64,000 nt of DNA from Tethya wilhelma (GCA_964030475.1 CAXIPT010000001.1:25821852-25885851), one strand, 5' to 3'. Shown: positions 1-12,223, numbered from the stretch's first letter. The notes: a model not told the origin generated them from the sequence alone. Translations and numbers: made by a program.

Positions 1-10
1 CATTCTTTAG

Positions 11-2377
11 TCCCCCCCTCCCACTTCTGTGACTGTAACCCCTAATATCACTGGAACCATCTTCACTGGCTCCTCTCTCACTCTGACTTGTACTGTTGTA
101 CTCAGTTCAGCAGTGGACACTATAACAGTGAACACAGTGTGGAGTGGACCAAATGGATTCACTGCCACCTCTGTTGCTACAAGGGATGGTACTACACTGA
201 TGTACACCAGTACAGCCACCTTCAACTCACTAGCAACAAGTGACTCTGTTGTCTATACCTGTACAGCTACTGTCAGTTCATCATCTCAATATCTCACTGA
301 TAGTGATGGAGTCTCAGGAACTTATAGTCTCACAGTTGGTATGTCAAAGGAATAGCTTATACTAAGGGAGATCAAGTATTATACAAATATGTTTTGTTGT
401 TCATAGCCTCTCTTTCAGTCACTATCTCTTCTCCTGGAATGATTGTTGCTGGTCAACAGTTCAATCTGTCCTGTGAGGCGTTTCTAGTGAACCTAGCAAC
501 CACCCCCTCCTTCTCCTGAACTGGGCCTCCAAATGATAGTCCCCTTCCCAGTGATACCAGGATGGTGTCTGATGTGATGTCCAGAGGCTCTACTCATACC
601 AGCGTCTTAACCTTTGATCCACTACAATCATCACATGAAGGGAACTACACATGTACAGCTATGATAGAGGGATCAAAGGGTACAGACTCCTTCCTGGTCA
701 CTGTGGGCAGTAAGTCATGACACTCTCAGTTTTGATCCTATGTTATGGTTCTCCTCTTCTCCAGCTCCTACCATCTCTGCTACAATAACTACCAGTGGTA
801 CTGTTGCTGTAGGAGAGAGCTACTCCCTCACCTGCACTGTCACTGGAGCTGACCAACTTGTTGCTACCATAACCTACCAGTGGTTTAAGCACAACATTGT
901 GATCTCAGGTCAAACACAGTCAACTTTCTCCTTCCCTTCTCTCAATCTCTCTGATACTGGACAATACAGATGTGATGTTAACATCACCACTCCTTATCTT
1001 AATCAAGACATCACTGTAATGAGCGCTTATCACAATATATCTCTCCAGAGTAAGTAGTACTAACATGACTTTATGAAAAAGCTATGAGTTTTTCTCTTTC
1101 AGTCCCCCCACCCAGTGTGGCAGTGACAGTCCTTCCTACTGGTACATTATATGCTGGTAATTCAGTGACTCTGACCTGTACTGTAACACTGAATGAATAT
1201 GTTGACACTGATGTAATGATGAATGTGACCTGGTTCAATACAACTGACAGTGATACTTTATCTAACTCCACCAGTCGAGTCTCCATCTCTCCAGTATCTA
1301 AACCAGGGAATATATTCACTAACACCCTCACTCTAGACCCGTTGTATCCTGAAGACCACACCTTTCGGTGTCAGGCTAGAGCTAGCAGCAGTAGCTCTGA
1401 ACCACAACACCAGTTTATAACACCAAGTGAACTATCAATGGCCAGTACTTCACTCACTGTGATGATAATGGGTAAGTATTGCATGGGGTAATAATCACCC
1501 AGTATGATAACTAGGAAAATAGATAGGGGCGAGCCTGAGCGACATTATGACTTATAATACAGTATGTATTTCATGTGTCTTAGGCAATAGTACTGCATGC
1601 ATGGTATCTGTCAACAGCATTGCAGTTTGCACAACAGTTATACATCTAAACCACCCCCACCATAATGCTTAGGCATGGGGTGCATAGGCTGAGATATGTA
1701 TCTTTTTCTTTGTTTAACATTGGTATGGACGGAGCAAGTGCTATAGAGTTGATCCTACGTCATAGCCTCTCATGGTAACATGATGACTCCAGACCTGTAA
1801 CCCGTGTGTTTTCATGAGCAACCATACAGTGGTACATATAAAACGGTTCATGCAACCTTCAGAGTGTGTGAGTTTTCTGATTAATTTATCAGTGGTAGAG
1901 TCTATGCTGCATGCTACTAATTTGCATGTAAACTGGCTGCCAGGCATATCTTGCCATTAAATATAATACTTTCAAAGTTAATAGCTAGGCTAACCGAGGC
2001 TAACTGATGCTCATAATTTGGCAATATTTATAGCGCTCCACTGAATGAAGCACACGTCTCTACTATGACTATATTCATATATCCACAGGTTGAGCATAAA
2101 TAAAACTTATAAAACACTGAGTAGCAGCTATATAGCAGTAGATCATTTCACTCTGCTAGCTCTGGCAAACACTTGTACTCAATCAGCGCTGCCACGTGGA
2201 TGATCACGTGCACATAGGCTAAGCTGAAGGTCAAAGTCCTTGATAACTTTTTATTAATACCTGTTATGCCACCATGCAGATCCTTCCCAGCCTGCCAATG
2301 TGACAGCCACTCCTAACACTACATCCATTCACCTCTCATGGACCCAACGAGACAATGATTATATTGAGAGCTTTAAT
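11..2377 (+). CDS. Gene A: Ig/FN3 receptor fragment, probably decayed
   Basis: Five exons: 11-338, 419-709, 765-1049, 1103-1471 and 2280-2377 (cut by the N at 2378). The first four each encode an Ig-like domain with the C...W...C pattern; the fifth begins an FN3 domain (DPSQPANVTA, then SWTQ). Exons run phase 1 to phase 1 with GTATGT or GTAAGT donors. The Ig type in 1103-1471 (TGTLYAG) followed by this FN3 type matches 7567-7929 and 7199-7486 of gene B, so A may come from an RPTP gene, but no cytoplasmic part is present. Two defects are visible: a TGA at 517-519, where the Ig core tryptophan belongs, and an extra C in the C-run at 12-18 that shifts frame relative to all paralogous exons. It is a pseudogene, a gene that skips those exons, or has sequencing errors. 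Confidence 0.65.
419..709 (+). pseudogene. Ig exon of gene A with TGA at the core tryptophan
   Basis: The exon is open from its acceptor to its GTAAGT donor except for TGA at 517-519. The context FSxTGP is that of the invariant Ig strand-C tryptophan, so TGG to TGA is the simplest change. Both exon boundaries are phase 1, so skipping it would keep the frame. Confidence 0.6.
1472..2279 (+). other. Long intron of gene A (no gene seen)
   Basis: About 800 bases between the fourth Ig exon and the FN3 exon. No exon of any family seen elsewhere in the window and no clear repeat boundary was found. Confidence 0.5.
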
Positions 2378-2378
2378 N

Positions 2379-2429
<51 letters not shown>

Positions 2430-2433
2430 AAAA

Positions 2434-2490
<57 letters not shown>
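2378..2490. repeat. Assembly junction followed by about 110 bases of A
   Basis: A single N interrupts the FN3 exon of gene A and is followed by an almost pure A tract with two short interruptions. The tract marks the edge of the contig carrying gene B on the opposite strand. It may be the tail of an adjacent repeat or a low-quality contig end. Confidence 0.7.
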
Positions 2491-2493
<3 letters not shown>

Positions 2494-2745
2494 CAGCACA
2501 GACGAAGCCACTCAGTCTTAGCTTCCAAGACATCCCACATTCAGAAGGTGGCAGGTTCAAATCATCCCGACCCAGTGACCAACAGCCTTCGGTACACTGG
2601 TCCCCCCTTTCGGGCCATGCCATATACAGGCATGTAGGCTGAGGTGAGTCGGAACTCCCGCAGGATGACTCGAACCCGCACACCTGGTTACAGTGGGCGC
2701 TCTTGGTGTAACGCCTTAACCACTGTGCCACATGTGCTGGCTGAG
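2491..2745 (-). mobile_element. tRNA-derived SINE-like repeat
   Basis: On the minus strand a polymerase III A-box-like sequence, TGGCACAGTGG (2730-2720), precedes a B-box-like sequence, GGTTCGAGTCA (2676-2666), about 44 bases on. This is tRNA spacing. The tRNA stems are not well formed, so it looks tRNA-derived rather than a functional tRNA. The body runs to the homopolymer at 2490. A second GGTTCAAATC-like motif near 2552 on the plus strand hints at a compound structure. Confidence 0.5.
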
Positions 2746-3021
2746 AATTAAGGAGGCTTCTTTCATCTTTATACTTCAATAATTGATTTAATATTGATGA
2801 AGAAGAGAAGGAAAAAAAATCGTCAGTTACAAATCCCCCGACTTAGGACATCCAGGTGGAAGACTTCTCTTGTAGACCACTGTTCCACAGTGCACTTGGC
2901 TTACGCAATGGCAACATTAGCCTTTTTTTATAACTAAACTTATTTCTGAATCGCCGCCGCACATGTGTTGACGGAGACCCTTTACCATTTCTTCTAGCAT
3001 ATCTTGGAATTAATTTCTTAC

Positions 3022-3462
3022 CTTTCCATCTTCCTGAAGGTCACACAGCATCACTATACAGCGGCTCCCATGCTCCCATATCATCCTCCAGAAGTCGTTC
3101 ACAGTTGACTCCAGTGGTCCCTGAGTGGCAATGTAGGCACCACGTTGACGATAGCCCTGCAGCAATGAATTAATGCTAAGGTACATTGGTTGCCACTAGC
3201 ATCCATTGGCTCACATCAATGACACTGGCGTTGATGTAGTCTGATCCCTGAGTGCCAGACGACTTGAGATGAGCTCGATGGAAGTCATCTGATAGTGTCA
3301 GAAAATAAATACAAGAATTTCAGCTATTGAATCATTCTACATGTACTAAGGAAGTGACTAACTTGGTAGTTTATCTTGGTATCTGTTCTTGGAGACATTG
3401 TACTCAGCCTTAGCCTGGGAGTAGTCTGCATCAAGAGCTTTAGGAGTCACCTTAGCAAGGTT
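3022..3462 (-). other. Gene B second phosphatase domain (D2), N-terminal third
   Basis: Exons 3462-3363, 3288-3215 and 3156-3022. They carry the substrate-loop motif KNRY, then [23 protein letters not shown] and DFWRMIWE, the usual order at the start of a PTP domain. The WPD loop and catalytic cysteine exons are absent from this contig. Confidence 0.8.
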
Positions 3463-6400
3463 CTATACAAACACAAATTATTGTTATATCAATTTAAACA
3501 AGAAGATTTATTAAAGGATTGATATCTGTACCAGAAACTCCTGTTGAAACCCAGTCACCCTATCAGGCCCTGCTGCTCTGTACAGCTTGTTGATCCTGAT
3601 CCTCAAATCAGTGGCAGGAATTTCAGTTTCTCCACAAGTTATGAGCTCATCCAAAGCATCGTGAATGAAGTTGTACTGAGTCTGAGGAAGAGATGTGAAA
3701 GATAAGTAAAATAACCTCAAGTTGAAAGACACTCCCTCCCTACCTGTGTTTGCACCATGAGGACCCTCTGCATCCTAATCTGCCTCACAAACTCGTGGAT
3801 GTTGATGTTGCCCTCTTCCTTCATCCTCTGTAGCATGGAGTCCAGGACAATGAAGGTCCCAGTTCTGCCCACCCCAGCGCTGCAGTGGACCAGGAGGTAG
3901 CGCTCATCGTAGTAGGGGTGGGCCTTACGGACACGCTGGATGAAGTTGATGACCAACATGCTGTTGTTAGGGACACCATGATCTGGCCAGCCCAGGAAAT
4001 GGAACTGGGTCAACACCAGAGGAGGGGTGCTGGGCTCTAAGCTCTACCAGGAGAATTAGTCGAAAAAACAAAACAAACAAAGAAACAAAATAGATATACA
4101 TTGTTATGGACTAGAAAATTATGTTACAAAGGTGTATGCAAGGGGGATGGCCTGGATGCCAACCCAAGTCCCACCAGTGGCATAAGTATTTGTTTCAATT
4201 TTCTCTTTCAAGCTTATCAAACTGTGAGACAATATTATAGGTGAGTATCTTACATTCTTGACGGTCATCTTCCTGATGGAGTACTCAGCAAAGGGCAGGA
4301 GGGAGGTGAGGGTGACAGTGAGGTTGAACCCAGGCTGGATGGACTCCTCCACATTCACTGGCCAATACTTCTCACACTTTTTCTAATGGAATTAATGTTA
4401 CAGATTTTAAAGACATAAGCTATAGTATTGGTCTGCCTTACCCTTCCTTCAAAGCACCTGGTCAGCATCACTATAGTGGGGATCTTGAACTCCCAGATCA
4501 TCCTCCAGAAGTCAGTCAGGGAGTTAGGCATGGGACCTGCAGCAGGTCAATGTGAATACTTAGTTAAATTGTCATTTTGCATTAAGTTCTGACAATGCAA
4601 CCTAATTAACCTTGTGCTGCTATATATGCATTTGGTCTCTTGTAAGCCTGTACGATGAAAAATGGAGTTGACAACAATGTAAGGAAAGAATGTGAAAGTG
4701 TTGTGTGTAGTTTCTTACATCCAGGAAGTTGGCATTGATGTAGTCAGACCCTTCCTCTCCAGGGAGCTCATTGAGCTTCACACGAGAGAAGTCATCTATG
4801 AAGGAATTACATTATTAGTACATCATACAAGACATCAAGTGTGCCTATTACATACAGGGGTAGATGTTAGCAAATCTGTTCCTTGCTCTGTTGTGGGGGA
4901 TATCAGACACATCATGTGATGCCAGAGGCATGGTGCCTAGCGACTGAATACATCATACAGAGAGGAAAAATAATAAGTTAATTTCAGCCAAATATAATAT
5001 TATATCACATGACATTGTGTTAACATACACTATACTCTGTCTCAAAGAGCTTGTCTCTGTCAGCATGCATCAGTTTCACATGCTCTCCAAATTCCACCAC
5101 TGGAATGGCCTTCAGACCAGCTCCCACTGAGAGACAATGGAATGCAATACATACAGTAAAGGTAGCTATAGTGTGTGATCTCTTACCTTTGAAGGTGCTG
5201 ATGGTGGATGTCTCTGCCTGGAGGTCAAACTTGGTTATCTTCTCCTCGTCTGTCTTCTCCCCCAGTAGGAGGGGCTCAGGGAAGGTGTCCAGGATGACAT
5301 CAGCCGTCGACTTGGGTGTCACTTCAACATGCTTGAATGGCTTCAGATGAACCTCAGAGAACGGAGAGAACTTACCACTTCTTCTAAACCTGAGAATATG
5401 AAATAATCATTAGTACATAAATGAACGTACAAACTTCTACATAAAGTAGTAAACAGGGATGCTTTTTTTTAGTTAACTTTTAGTTAGTTATTGAAACCTT
5501 TAACTAACTAAAAGTATGGGTGCTTCGGGCATTTTTTGCTTAAGTTTTAGTGACCAACTCTTAATATCTAGTTATTTAAAAAAATCTTTTTTTTTTTGCC
5601 AAAACTAATAGTTTCAGTTTTAGTTAACTAATACAATAGTGGCTAAAAGCCCCCCTGATATTCTCCTCACCTCAGTACTACCACTATGACCAGTAGGACT
5701 ATGATGAGCAGCAGTATGAGAGCAATGGCCACACCTACACTACCCCCCACCACTGGAGACAGCCCTGCCCCCTGTAACACTGTCACAGTGATGGTCTCCT
5801 CCTGGGGACCGATGGTGGAGTTGACCCTGCAGGTGAACCTCTGGTTGTGGAGGTCAGTGGAGACAGTGAGGCTGAGGGTCAGGAGGGAGTCATCCATGGT
5901 CATGACTTCCACCATCCTACTGCTGCTGTTGAGCCACTCTATGGAGCAGACATTGAGGTCAGAGGAACAGTTGATGGAGGTCTGGACACCCACTGGGAGA
6001 GAGGCTGTGGCACCTTCTATCACAAGACCTGCAAATACATGTACAGTGGGAGAATATTGGTCAATTTCCATGGATAACATCATTAATACACACAGTCATA
6101 CCTTGTAAAATAACCACATCTGATTCTTCTAGGGTTGATGTTCTATCATTGCTAACAGTGCAGGTGTAGTTGCCTGGAGTTACTACATCAGGATTTCTTT
6201 TTAATTCAAGAATGTTCTCATAAGTGGCATCCACAGTATCCACGATCCTCTGACTCTGATGGTATATAGTTCCATCCACCTCCACTGGTTCAGTATTATT
6301 CCTCCAAGAGACAGTGGTAGCAGGACCACCAGTAGAGGTACAGGTCAGAGTGAGGCTGGATCGGTCATAGACTAGGCCAGTGATGGAGGGAGAGCCAGAG

Positions 6401-9400
6401 GTCACAGGGTACACTCCAACATAGAGTTGTTGGTTAGTTCCACTTGCATCAGGTACCTCACAGCGGAAGACTCCAGTTGTTTGAGCATTGTTCCTGCGTT
6501 GAAGATGAACATAACTGGGACCTCTACCTCTGTAGATGGAATCACCAGAGCCTGTACTATTGACTTTGTCTCCATCAGGATAAAACCATTCTCCAATACC
6601 ACGATCTCCTGGAGTGTCTCTTATTCTACAGCAGTCAGTCTTATTAGTGAGACAGAAGAGAGCAGTACCATTTTCACCAATCTCATCCAGTGTCACAATG
6701 CTGTTGTTACCATAGAGTACACCATTGAGGAGAAAACCAACACCTACAATGGCAATGAATTAATTAAGAATGTAAATTATCTGATAGTCCAAGCTATTTA
6801 CCATTTGGAATACTAGTTGTCACATTAATCTCAGCAGGTGGTCCTGATTGATTCTCTCTATTTACTGCTCTGACTTCAATGCTGTAACTGGTACTAGGAT
6901 TGAGTCCAGTGATGGTGAATATGTTTCTGTCCATGACTCCTGAGATGTTAGCCTCCTTATCATTTGAGGTAGGACTCTCAGTTTCATTGAGCCTCACTCT
7001 GTATCCTGTTATTTCACTGTTACGATGCAAACACTCAACACGATTCCATTGAATGGTCACAAAAGATAGGTTGAAAGATGTATTGGTTAGTGATTGTGGC
7101 ATACCACTGGGAGCTGCATACATACACGCAACCATATGGACATGGGACTGAATGAAATCATAGGCAAAAAAAATTTTAACTGTGAAGTTTATCTGTACCT
7201 TTAGGTAAAGTTCTCATCCTAAAATCTGTTAGGCTCCTCCCTACTCTGTTCACAGCTGTGATAGTGATGACATAATCACTGAACTCCTCCAATCCTGTCA
7301 CAGTATACTCCCTGGTTGTGAAATCACTGATAGTCATAGCGGCTCCATCTTCAGTGGAACATGGTCCTTGATAAGCATATGATATCTCAAAGCTCTCAAT
7401 ATAATCATCCTCTTGTTGAGTCCATGAGAAACGAATGGAAGTAGAATTAGGAGTAATGACTCTCACAATAGCAGGCTGGGATGGGGCTGAGATACAGTGG
7501 ATGGAAATATACCATAATTTTACTGTAAGTAGATCAACCTTAAGCTTTACAAATCATGAACATTACCTTGGACCTCCACTGTAATGGGAAGATTATACCT
7601 TTCTGGTTCACTAGCCATTATATACTGCTGTTGTTCTGTAGGATTTACAATTACTTCACAAGTGAAAGTGGCATTATCTTCAGGATAAAGTGGGGACAGA
7701 GTGAGGATACTAGTGAATGTGTTCTCTTGTTGAAATACTGAAGAGATGGTGGTTCTACTATTGTTTGACAACTGTTGATCGCTAGATGTTTGATTGGACC
7801 AAGTCACGTTTACTGCTATATTAGTGTCAACATCATCATTCACTGCTACAGTACAGGTCAGGGTGAGTGAAGTCCCAGCATATAAGGTGCCAGTGTCATT
7901 CAGTCTCACAGTCACATTAGGAGTGGGGACTGTAACAGCATAACATAGATAAATCACATACCATAGAGCCGGAAATATTGACAGTCAAAAAAACTTGACA
8001 GTTTGCTCCTCAGAACGTAAAATAAAATAGTGATATGAAATTTGATGATTCGCACATGTGCATAGTACATATACAGCAGCCAAAATTGGCGAATTTAAAT
8101 TTGATGATTTGGACTTTGACCGTGAAATCATCAAATTAAAATGGCCATCAATATTTCCAGCTATACGGAATTATTTTTATACTAACACCTACTCTTAACT
8201 TCAACATTTATTGTAGCTGTGTCCATAAGGGGGTTCCCCTGTGATGCTGGTGATGCAACTCTTCCTCTACAGATGTACTCCCCAGCATGTGATGTCCTCA
8301 GGGGGTTGAATGTGATGGTAGAGATAGTGGACTCACTGTCATTGGGGTAGGTCCAGCTAGCAGTAGGGGTGTTGGTCAGACCAGGCAGTGTGGAGATGGT
8401 GCATGTCAAAGTATAAGATTTGCCAACAACAACCATGTCAGACGTATTTGCAGTAGCAATAATGGCATTGTCTGGTACTAGATAGAAATACAAGTAGAAG
8501 AAATAGTAAATTGAATACGCTTTTTAGGTTATGGTCATACCATTGACATCAACTTTAAAACTCTCTTCATTAATGGCATCTCCTTTGATACCACGGCAGG
8601 TGAAGACTTCATTGTGGATACTATCATTGACCAGGTGAAAGGTTAGGTCTAGGTGTTGTTGTGAGGAAGTGGTTGCTACAGCACTTCCCATACTGTCCAG
8701 CCATTCTATTTGATCCACTGGTACCCCTAGTGTAGCAACACATGATAGAGTGGTGGAGTTTCCAAGAATGAAATCACTCTGCTGAATCAATACATCTGCA
8801 TGGTAAAAGTACAATAACAATAATGTTATACACAAATGCAAAGTTTTATTTCTGTACCTGCTATACTTAAATTTTGATATGTACTTCCTCTGGTGTTGTT
8901 GACAGTGCAATTAAAGTATCCAATCAAGTTTGACTTATTATTACTGGAGAGAATGTTCTCATAAGTGGCTGTGTTGGTATCCACCACCCTCTGACTTTGA
9001 TGGTATGTAGTTCCATCAAGCTCCACTGGTTGGTCATTCTTCCTCCAAGAGACAGTAGTAACAGGACCACCAGTAGAGGTACAGGTCAGAGTGCCATTTG
9101 ATTGATCATAGGTTAAGTCAGTAATGGAGAGAGAGCCAGAGGTCACAGGGTACACTCCAATGTAGAGTTGTTGGTTGATTCCACTTGCATCAGGTACCTC
9201 ACAGCAGAAGACTCCAGTTGTTTGAGCATTGTTCCTGCGTTGAAGACGAACATAACTGGGACCTCTGTCTCTGTAGATGGAATCACCAGATATGATATTT
9301 CTGACACGGCTGCTGTTAGGATGGAACCAATCTCCAATAGCCTTGCCTCCCTGTTCAACATTACAACAGTTAATCTTGCTAGTAAGACAGAACAGAGCGG

Positions 9401-10900
9401 TACCAATCTCATCCAGTGTCACAATGCTGTTGTTACCATAGAGTACACCATTGAGGAGAAAACCAACTCCTGAAAAAAGTCAATAGAGAAATTATATATA
9501 CATATTATATGAATAATAAACAGCTCACTTTCAGGTGTCATTGTTTTTACAGTAGCTGAAGCTGGTGGACCAGTTAGTGATTCACTGAAAGCCTCCACTG
9601 TAAATGTGTAACTAGTCCGAGGTGCCAGTCCAGTGGCAGTAAATGTTGTAATGTTGACATCAGTGATGTTAGTGACTCTCTCAGTAGTACCAGTGGGTCC
9701 ATAGCTCAGTCTGTAATGAGTGATGTCACTATTTCTCTCTAAACACTCCAGAGGTTCCCATTGGATGGTGATACTGGAAACATTAGTGGCAGTGTTTCCA
9801 AGAGATTGAGGCATACCACTAGGAGCTAAAAAATATATGGAGAAAATTAAAGTAATCCTGAGTGTATAGATGTTTATTGTTACTTATACCTGCAGGCATT
9901 GTTCTAACGCTTGTGTTAGTTGCCTCACTCCTTCCTGCTCCATTGACTGCTGTTACAGTGACCTGGTAGTCACTGAACTCCTCAAGTCCTGATATATTGT
10001 ACTGTCTGATGGTACCATCATCTATTGTTGACATGGTAACAGGGTTGGCTGCATTAGGACATGGTCCCTGGAAGGAGTATGTTATCTCATATCTCTCCAC
10101 AACCTCTCCCTGTGGTTGGCTCCAAGTGATAGTGATGGATGTGGAGTCTAAGGTGGTAGTCACAATGGTAGGAGAGGAGGGAGGGGGGACTACATAATTA
10201 TTATTTGGATGGTTCCTTTTCCTTATCAACATAATAATAATACAATAACAATTTAAAGACTATCATACCAACAGTAAGACTGTAAGTTCCTGACACTGGA
10301 TCACTATCAGTGAGATATTGAGATGATGAACTGACAGTAGCTGTACAGGTGTAGTCTCCAGAGTCACTTGTTGCTAGTGAGTTGAAGGTGGCTGTACTGG
10401 TGTACATCAGTGTAATACCATCCCTTGTAGCAACAGAGGTGGCAGTGAATCCATTTGGTCCACTCCACACTGTGTTCACTGTTATAGTGTCCACTGCTGA
10501 ACTGAGTACAACAGTACAAGTCAGAGTGAGAGAGGAGCCAGTGAAGATGGTTCCAGTGGTAGAGGGGGTTACAGTCACAGAAGTGGGAGGGGGAACTGAA
10601 AGTTCAGAGTGTTGTAATCAAAACAAATTGTAGATCTTGCATGAGTCTTTGACATTATAAATTTTGAACAGCTTACCCATAAGAGTCAGATCCTGAGTGT
10701 TGCTCCCATTCATGATATCTTGACTTAGACTGTCAAAACTAACAGTGACATCACATCTGTACTGTCCAGCATCAGAGAGACTGAGAGAAGAGAAGGAGAG
10801 AGTTGATTGTGTTTGACCTGAGATCACAGTGTTGTCCTTAAACCACTGGTAGGTCATGGTGGGGTTAACTAGGTCAGCTCCATTGACACTAACTGTACAG
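3022..10900 (-). CDS. Gene B: receptor tyrosine phosphatase with Ig/FN3 ectodomain (both ends missing)
   Basis: Single-pass receptor that would dephosphorylate phosphotyrosine on the cytoplasmic side. Exons in transcript order: 10900-10677 (cut by N at 10901), 10595-10269, 10189-9890, 9825-9529, 9469-8858, 8795-8541, 8477-8193, 7929-7567, 7486-7199, 7113-6802, 6743-6102, 6028-5671, 5389-5187, 5126-5029, 4943-4856, 4795-4719, 4647-4611, 4536-4442, 4382-4254, 4042-3744, 3681-3532, 3462-3363, 3288-3215, 3156-3022. Order: Ig, Ig, FN3, FN3, CC-Ig plus Ig, Ig, Ig, Ig, FN3, FN3, CC-Ig plus Ig, Ig plus membrane span, juxtamembrane, D1, start of D2. All junctions join in frame. The N-terminus is lost at the contig edge. 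The D2 remainder is not found; 2820-2900 holds only a doubtful continuation (KCTVEQWSTREV, then a stop). Confidence 0.82.
3532..4943 (-). other. Gene B first phosphatase domain (D1), complete
   Basis: Seven exons (4943-4856 to 3681-3532). NRFANIYP is the substrate-recognition segment, YIAAQGPMP and FWRMIWEF follow, the WPD loop reads GWPDHGVP and the P-loop [11 protein letters not shown] lies in exon 4042-3744. The Q-loop region [15 protein letters not shown] follows. All catalytic positions (Asp, Cys, Arg, Gln) are present, so D1 is expected to be active. Exon breaks match those of gene C one for one. Confidence 0.88.
5029..5389 (-). other. Gene B juxtamembrane exons
   Basis: Exons 5389-5187 and 5126-5029 link the membrane span to D1. 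The second matches the gene C juxtamembrane end ([15 protein letters not shown] against AFSEHVKAMHHDRDK). The donor giving a phase-0 junction is GTATGT just after 5029. Confidence 0.75.
5460..5655. repeat. AT-rich inverted repeat in gene B intron
   Basis: The intron between the membrane-span exon and the juxtamembrane exon holds TTTTAGTTAACT-type sequence at both ends, with GCTTTT near the left end and CTAAAAGC near the right. It resembles a small non-autonomous DNA element. Confidence 0.4.
5671..6028 (-). other. Gene B membrane-proximal Ig domain and transmembrane segment
   Basis: One exon encodes a last Ig-like domain (SINCSS ... IEWLNSS ... RFTCRVNST) and then a hydrophobic stretch from [12 protein letters not shown] through [11 protein letters not shown], followed by the basic stop-transfer RFRRSGK in the next exon. 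Confidence 0.85.
6102..6743 (-). other. Gene B CC-Ig domain fused with Ig domain (second copy)
   Basis: One large exon with two modules. The first has the CC-Ig signature: [52 protein letters not shown]. The second is a standard Ig domain (TLTCTS ... VSWRNN ... NYTCTVSN). The same fused exon occurs at 8858-9469, 46173-46802 and 61713-62336. Confidence 0.8.
6802..7486 (-). other. Gene B FN3 pair near the membrane
   Basis: Exons 7486-7199 and 7113-6802 each encode one FN3 domain (ISYAYQGPC ... [21 protein letters not shown] ... [12 protein letters not shown]). The first is the partner type of the truncated FN3 exon of gene A. Confidence 0.8.
7567..8795 (-). other. Gene B three Ig exons
   Basis: Exons 8795-8541, 8477-8193 and 7929-7567, one Ig-like domain each, with TLSCVA ... 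IEWLDS, TLTCTI ... ASWTYP and TLTCTV ... VTWSNQ cores. All are phase 1 to 1. Confidence 0.8.
7959..8169. mobile_element. MITE-like element in gene B intron
   Basis: Begins TACCATAGAGCCGGAAATATT and ends with the near inverse AATATTTCCAGCTATACGG. Length about 210 bases. Same family as the elements at 12936, 34501, 43715, 49673, 53026 and 58116. Confidence 0.6.
8858..9469 (-). other. Gene B CC-Ig domain fused with Ig domain (first copy)
   Basis: Same two-module exon as 6102-6743: [41 protein letters not shown], then an Ig domain with TLTCTS and VSWRKN. This copy has an extra Cys (FCCEVP) like the N-terminal CC-Ig domains. Confidence 0.8.
9529..10189 (-). other. Gene B FN3 pair
   Basis: Exons 10189-9890 ([28 protein letters not shown]) and 9825-9529 ([23 protein letters not shown]). 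The same FN3 pair in the same order occurs in genes F (41384-42201), G (45427-46099) and H. Confidence 0.82.
10269..10900 (-). other. Gene B two Ig exons at the truncated 5' end
   Basis: Exon 10900-10677 is the 3' part of an Ig domain (TYQWFKDN ... DAGQYRCDV), cut by the N at 10901. Exon 10595-10269 is a full copy of the repeated Ig type with core [19 protein letters not shown]. Confidence 0.8.
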
Positions 10901-11089
10901 NATTTACAAGGACAAACTGATCAGATTTGAATTTGTGTGTGTACAAAACAATTAGAGCAGTATGTAGTTATGTAGTATGTAGACTAGTATCAGTCTGTGT
11001 GTGACATAATCACATTCCAACATTATTTTGCTAGTATTCACAGCAAAGTTGTTTTCATTTTTGCGCATGCGCAGTGATGAATAATGACG

Positions 11090-11230
11090 TTTATACATCA
11101 CGTGCTTGTATTCATAGCAGCTGCACATGAAAAGGTGAGTTCCTGTGTACGCGAAGCCAAGACTCTCTCTGTTCGTGGCAGCGACTTACTAACGCTACAG
11201 GAACACGCAACAGGACAACAACTGAATACA
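11090..11230 (+). other. Putative 5' untranslated exon of gene C1
   Basis: Conserved with 14650-14810 upstream of gene C and ending at a GTAAGTATT donor. A second donor (AAAG then GTGAGT at 11135) lies inside it, so splicing may vary. The transcription start is not determinable. Confidence 0.45.
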
Positions 11231-12195
11231 GTAAGTATTGTGAGTGCGTGTGGGGCAGTGTTGAATTGAAAGGGATAAAGAGTGTGAGCACAAGGCGTGT
11301 GAGGTTGCGCCTGGCATGGGCAGGGCATGTGTCTGTATAATATTGTACATAGTAGAACTTCGTGTCAGGAAGCTAGTGTGATTGTCTGAAGTGGTTGCAG
11401 AGGTCTTGAGCGTGGTGAGAAGCAACACCTGTTGTATTGGTGCCACTTTGAAGAGCTGATAACAAGAGTTTTGTACTGGGAATAGTTTGAGGTCAGTAGG
11501 ACACATAGTACATGGGTGTGCCTCACTATTAGTAGTTAGTGAAGTATCCTGTGTGTCAACTGGTGGGAGACAGAGAGAATCCCTCACTCTTTGTAACCAT
11601 TTTACTGTCTGTCATGTCCCAAGGATTTCTTTGTTGTCTAAACCTGTTGTCAGTGAATCAAAACACAAGATGCTACCCTGATTAAAACAAAAGATAAGAG
11701 AAAGAGTGTGATAAAATAATGGTTTGTGGTGGTGTGAATGTGTGTGAGATGGACCAGGGAACCTCTGGGTGGTGTGTCATGTTTGTGGCTTAGAAGAATG
11801 AAAGGAAACAAAAACAGTTTCAAAAATGACAATTTCAAGTTTGAATCCTGGGAAAATAACCTGCCATTTTCATAACACACCACTCTCCATGCAATGAATG
11901 CCCCTGTAGGTGGGCTACTCTTAGCAGGCCTTTCAAATTTCTTTCACTTCCTGAGTGTCAGTGAAACCCTCCATGGTGTGTTCTATTCCATGTTGTTTAG
12001 AAAGTGGTTGGAACACACAAACATACATCCATTGTTAGCTTGTGACATGGTGGGCCATTACGTGTGTGTTGTTGATTAGTAGTAGAATCACCACTGATGG
12101 AGTTTAGAGGAACAAACAATATCACAACATTAGCACAAGTCAGAGAGTAATAGCCATTGTGGGAGGACAATGAGTGGCAACTGATTGTGTGTGTG

Positions 12196-12223
12196 AGTGA
12201 GAGAGAGAGAGAGAGAGAGAGAG
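12196..12223. repeat. GA microsatellite
   Basis: Dinucleotide run in the leader intron of gene C1; the matching run in gene C is at 15822-15853. Confidence 0.9.

Noticed and set aside
2379..2490. Lysine- or phenylalanine-rich open frames over the A tract
   Set aside because: Pure homopolymer translation at a contig edge; no coding signal.
2820..2935. Continuation of gene B D2 (KCTVEQWSTREV on the minus strand)
   Set aside because: Weak resemblance to the gene C exon at 25080, then a stop and no donor; too uncertain to annotate as an exon.
5460..5655. Possible transposase gene in the gene B intron
   Set aside because: Only an AT-rich inverted repeat without an open frame.
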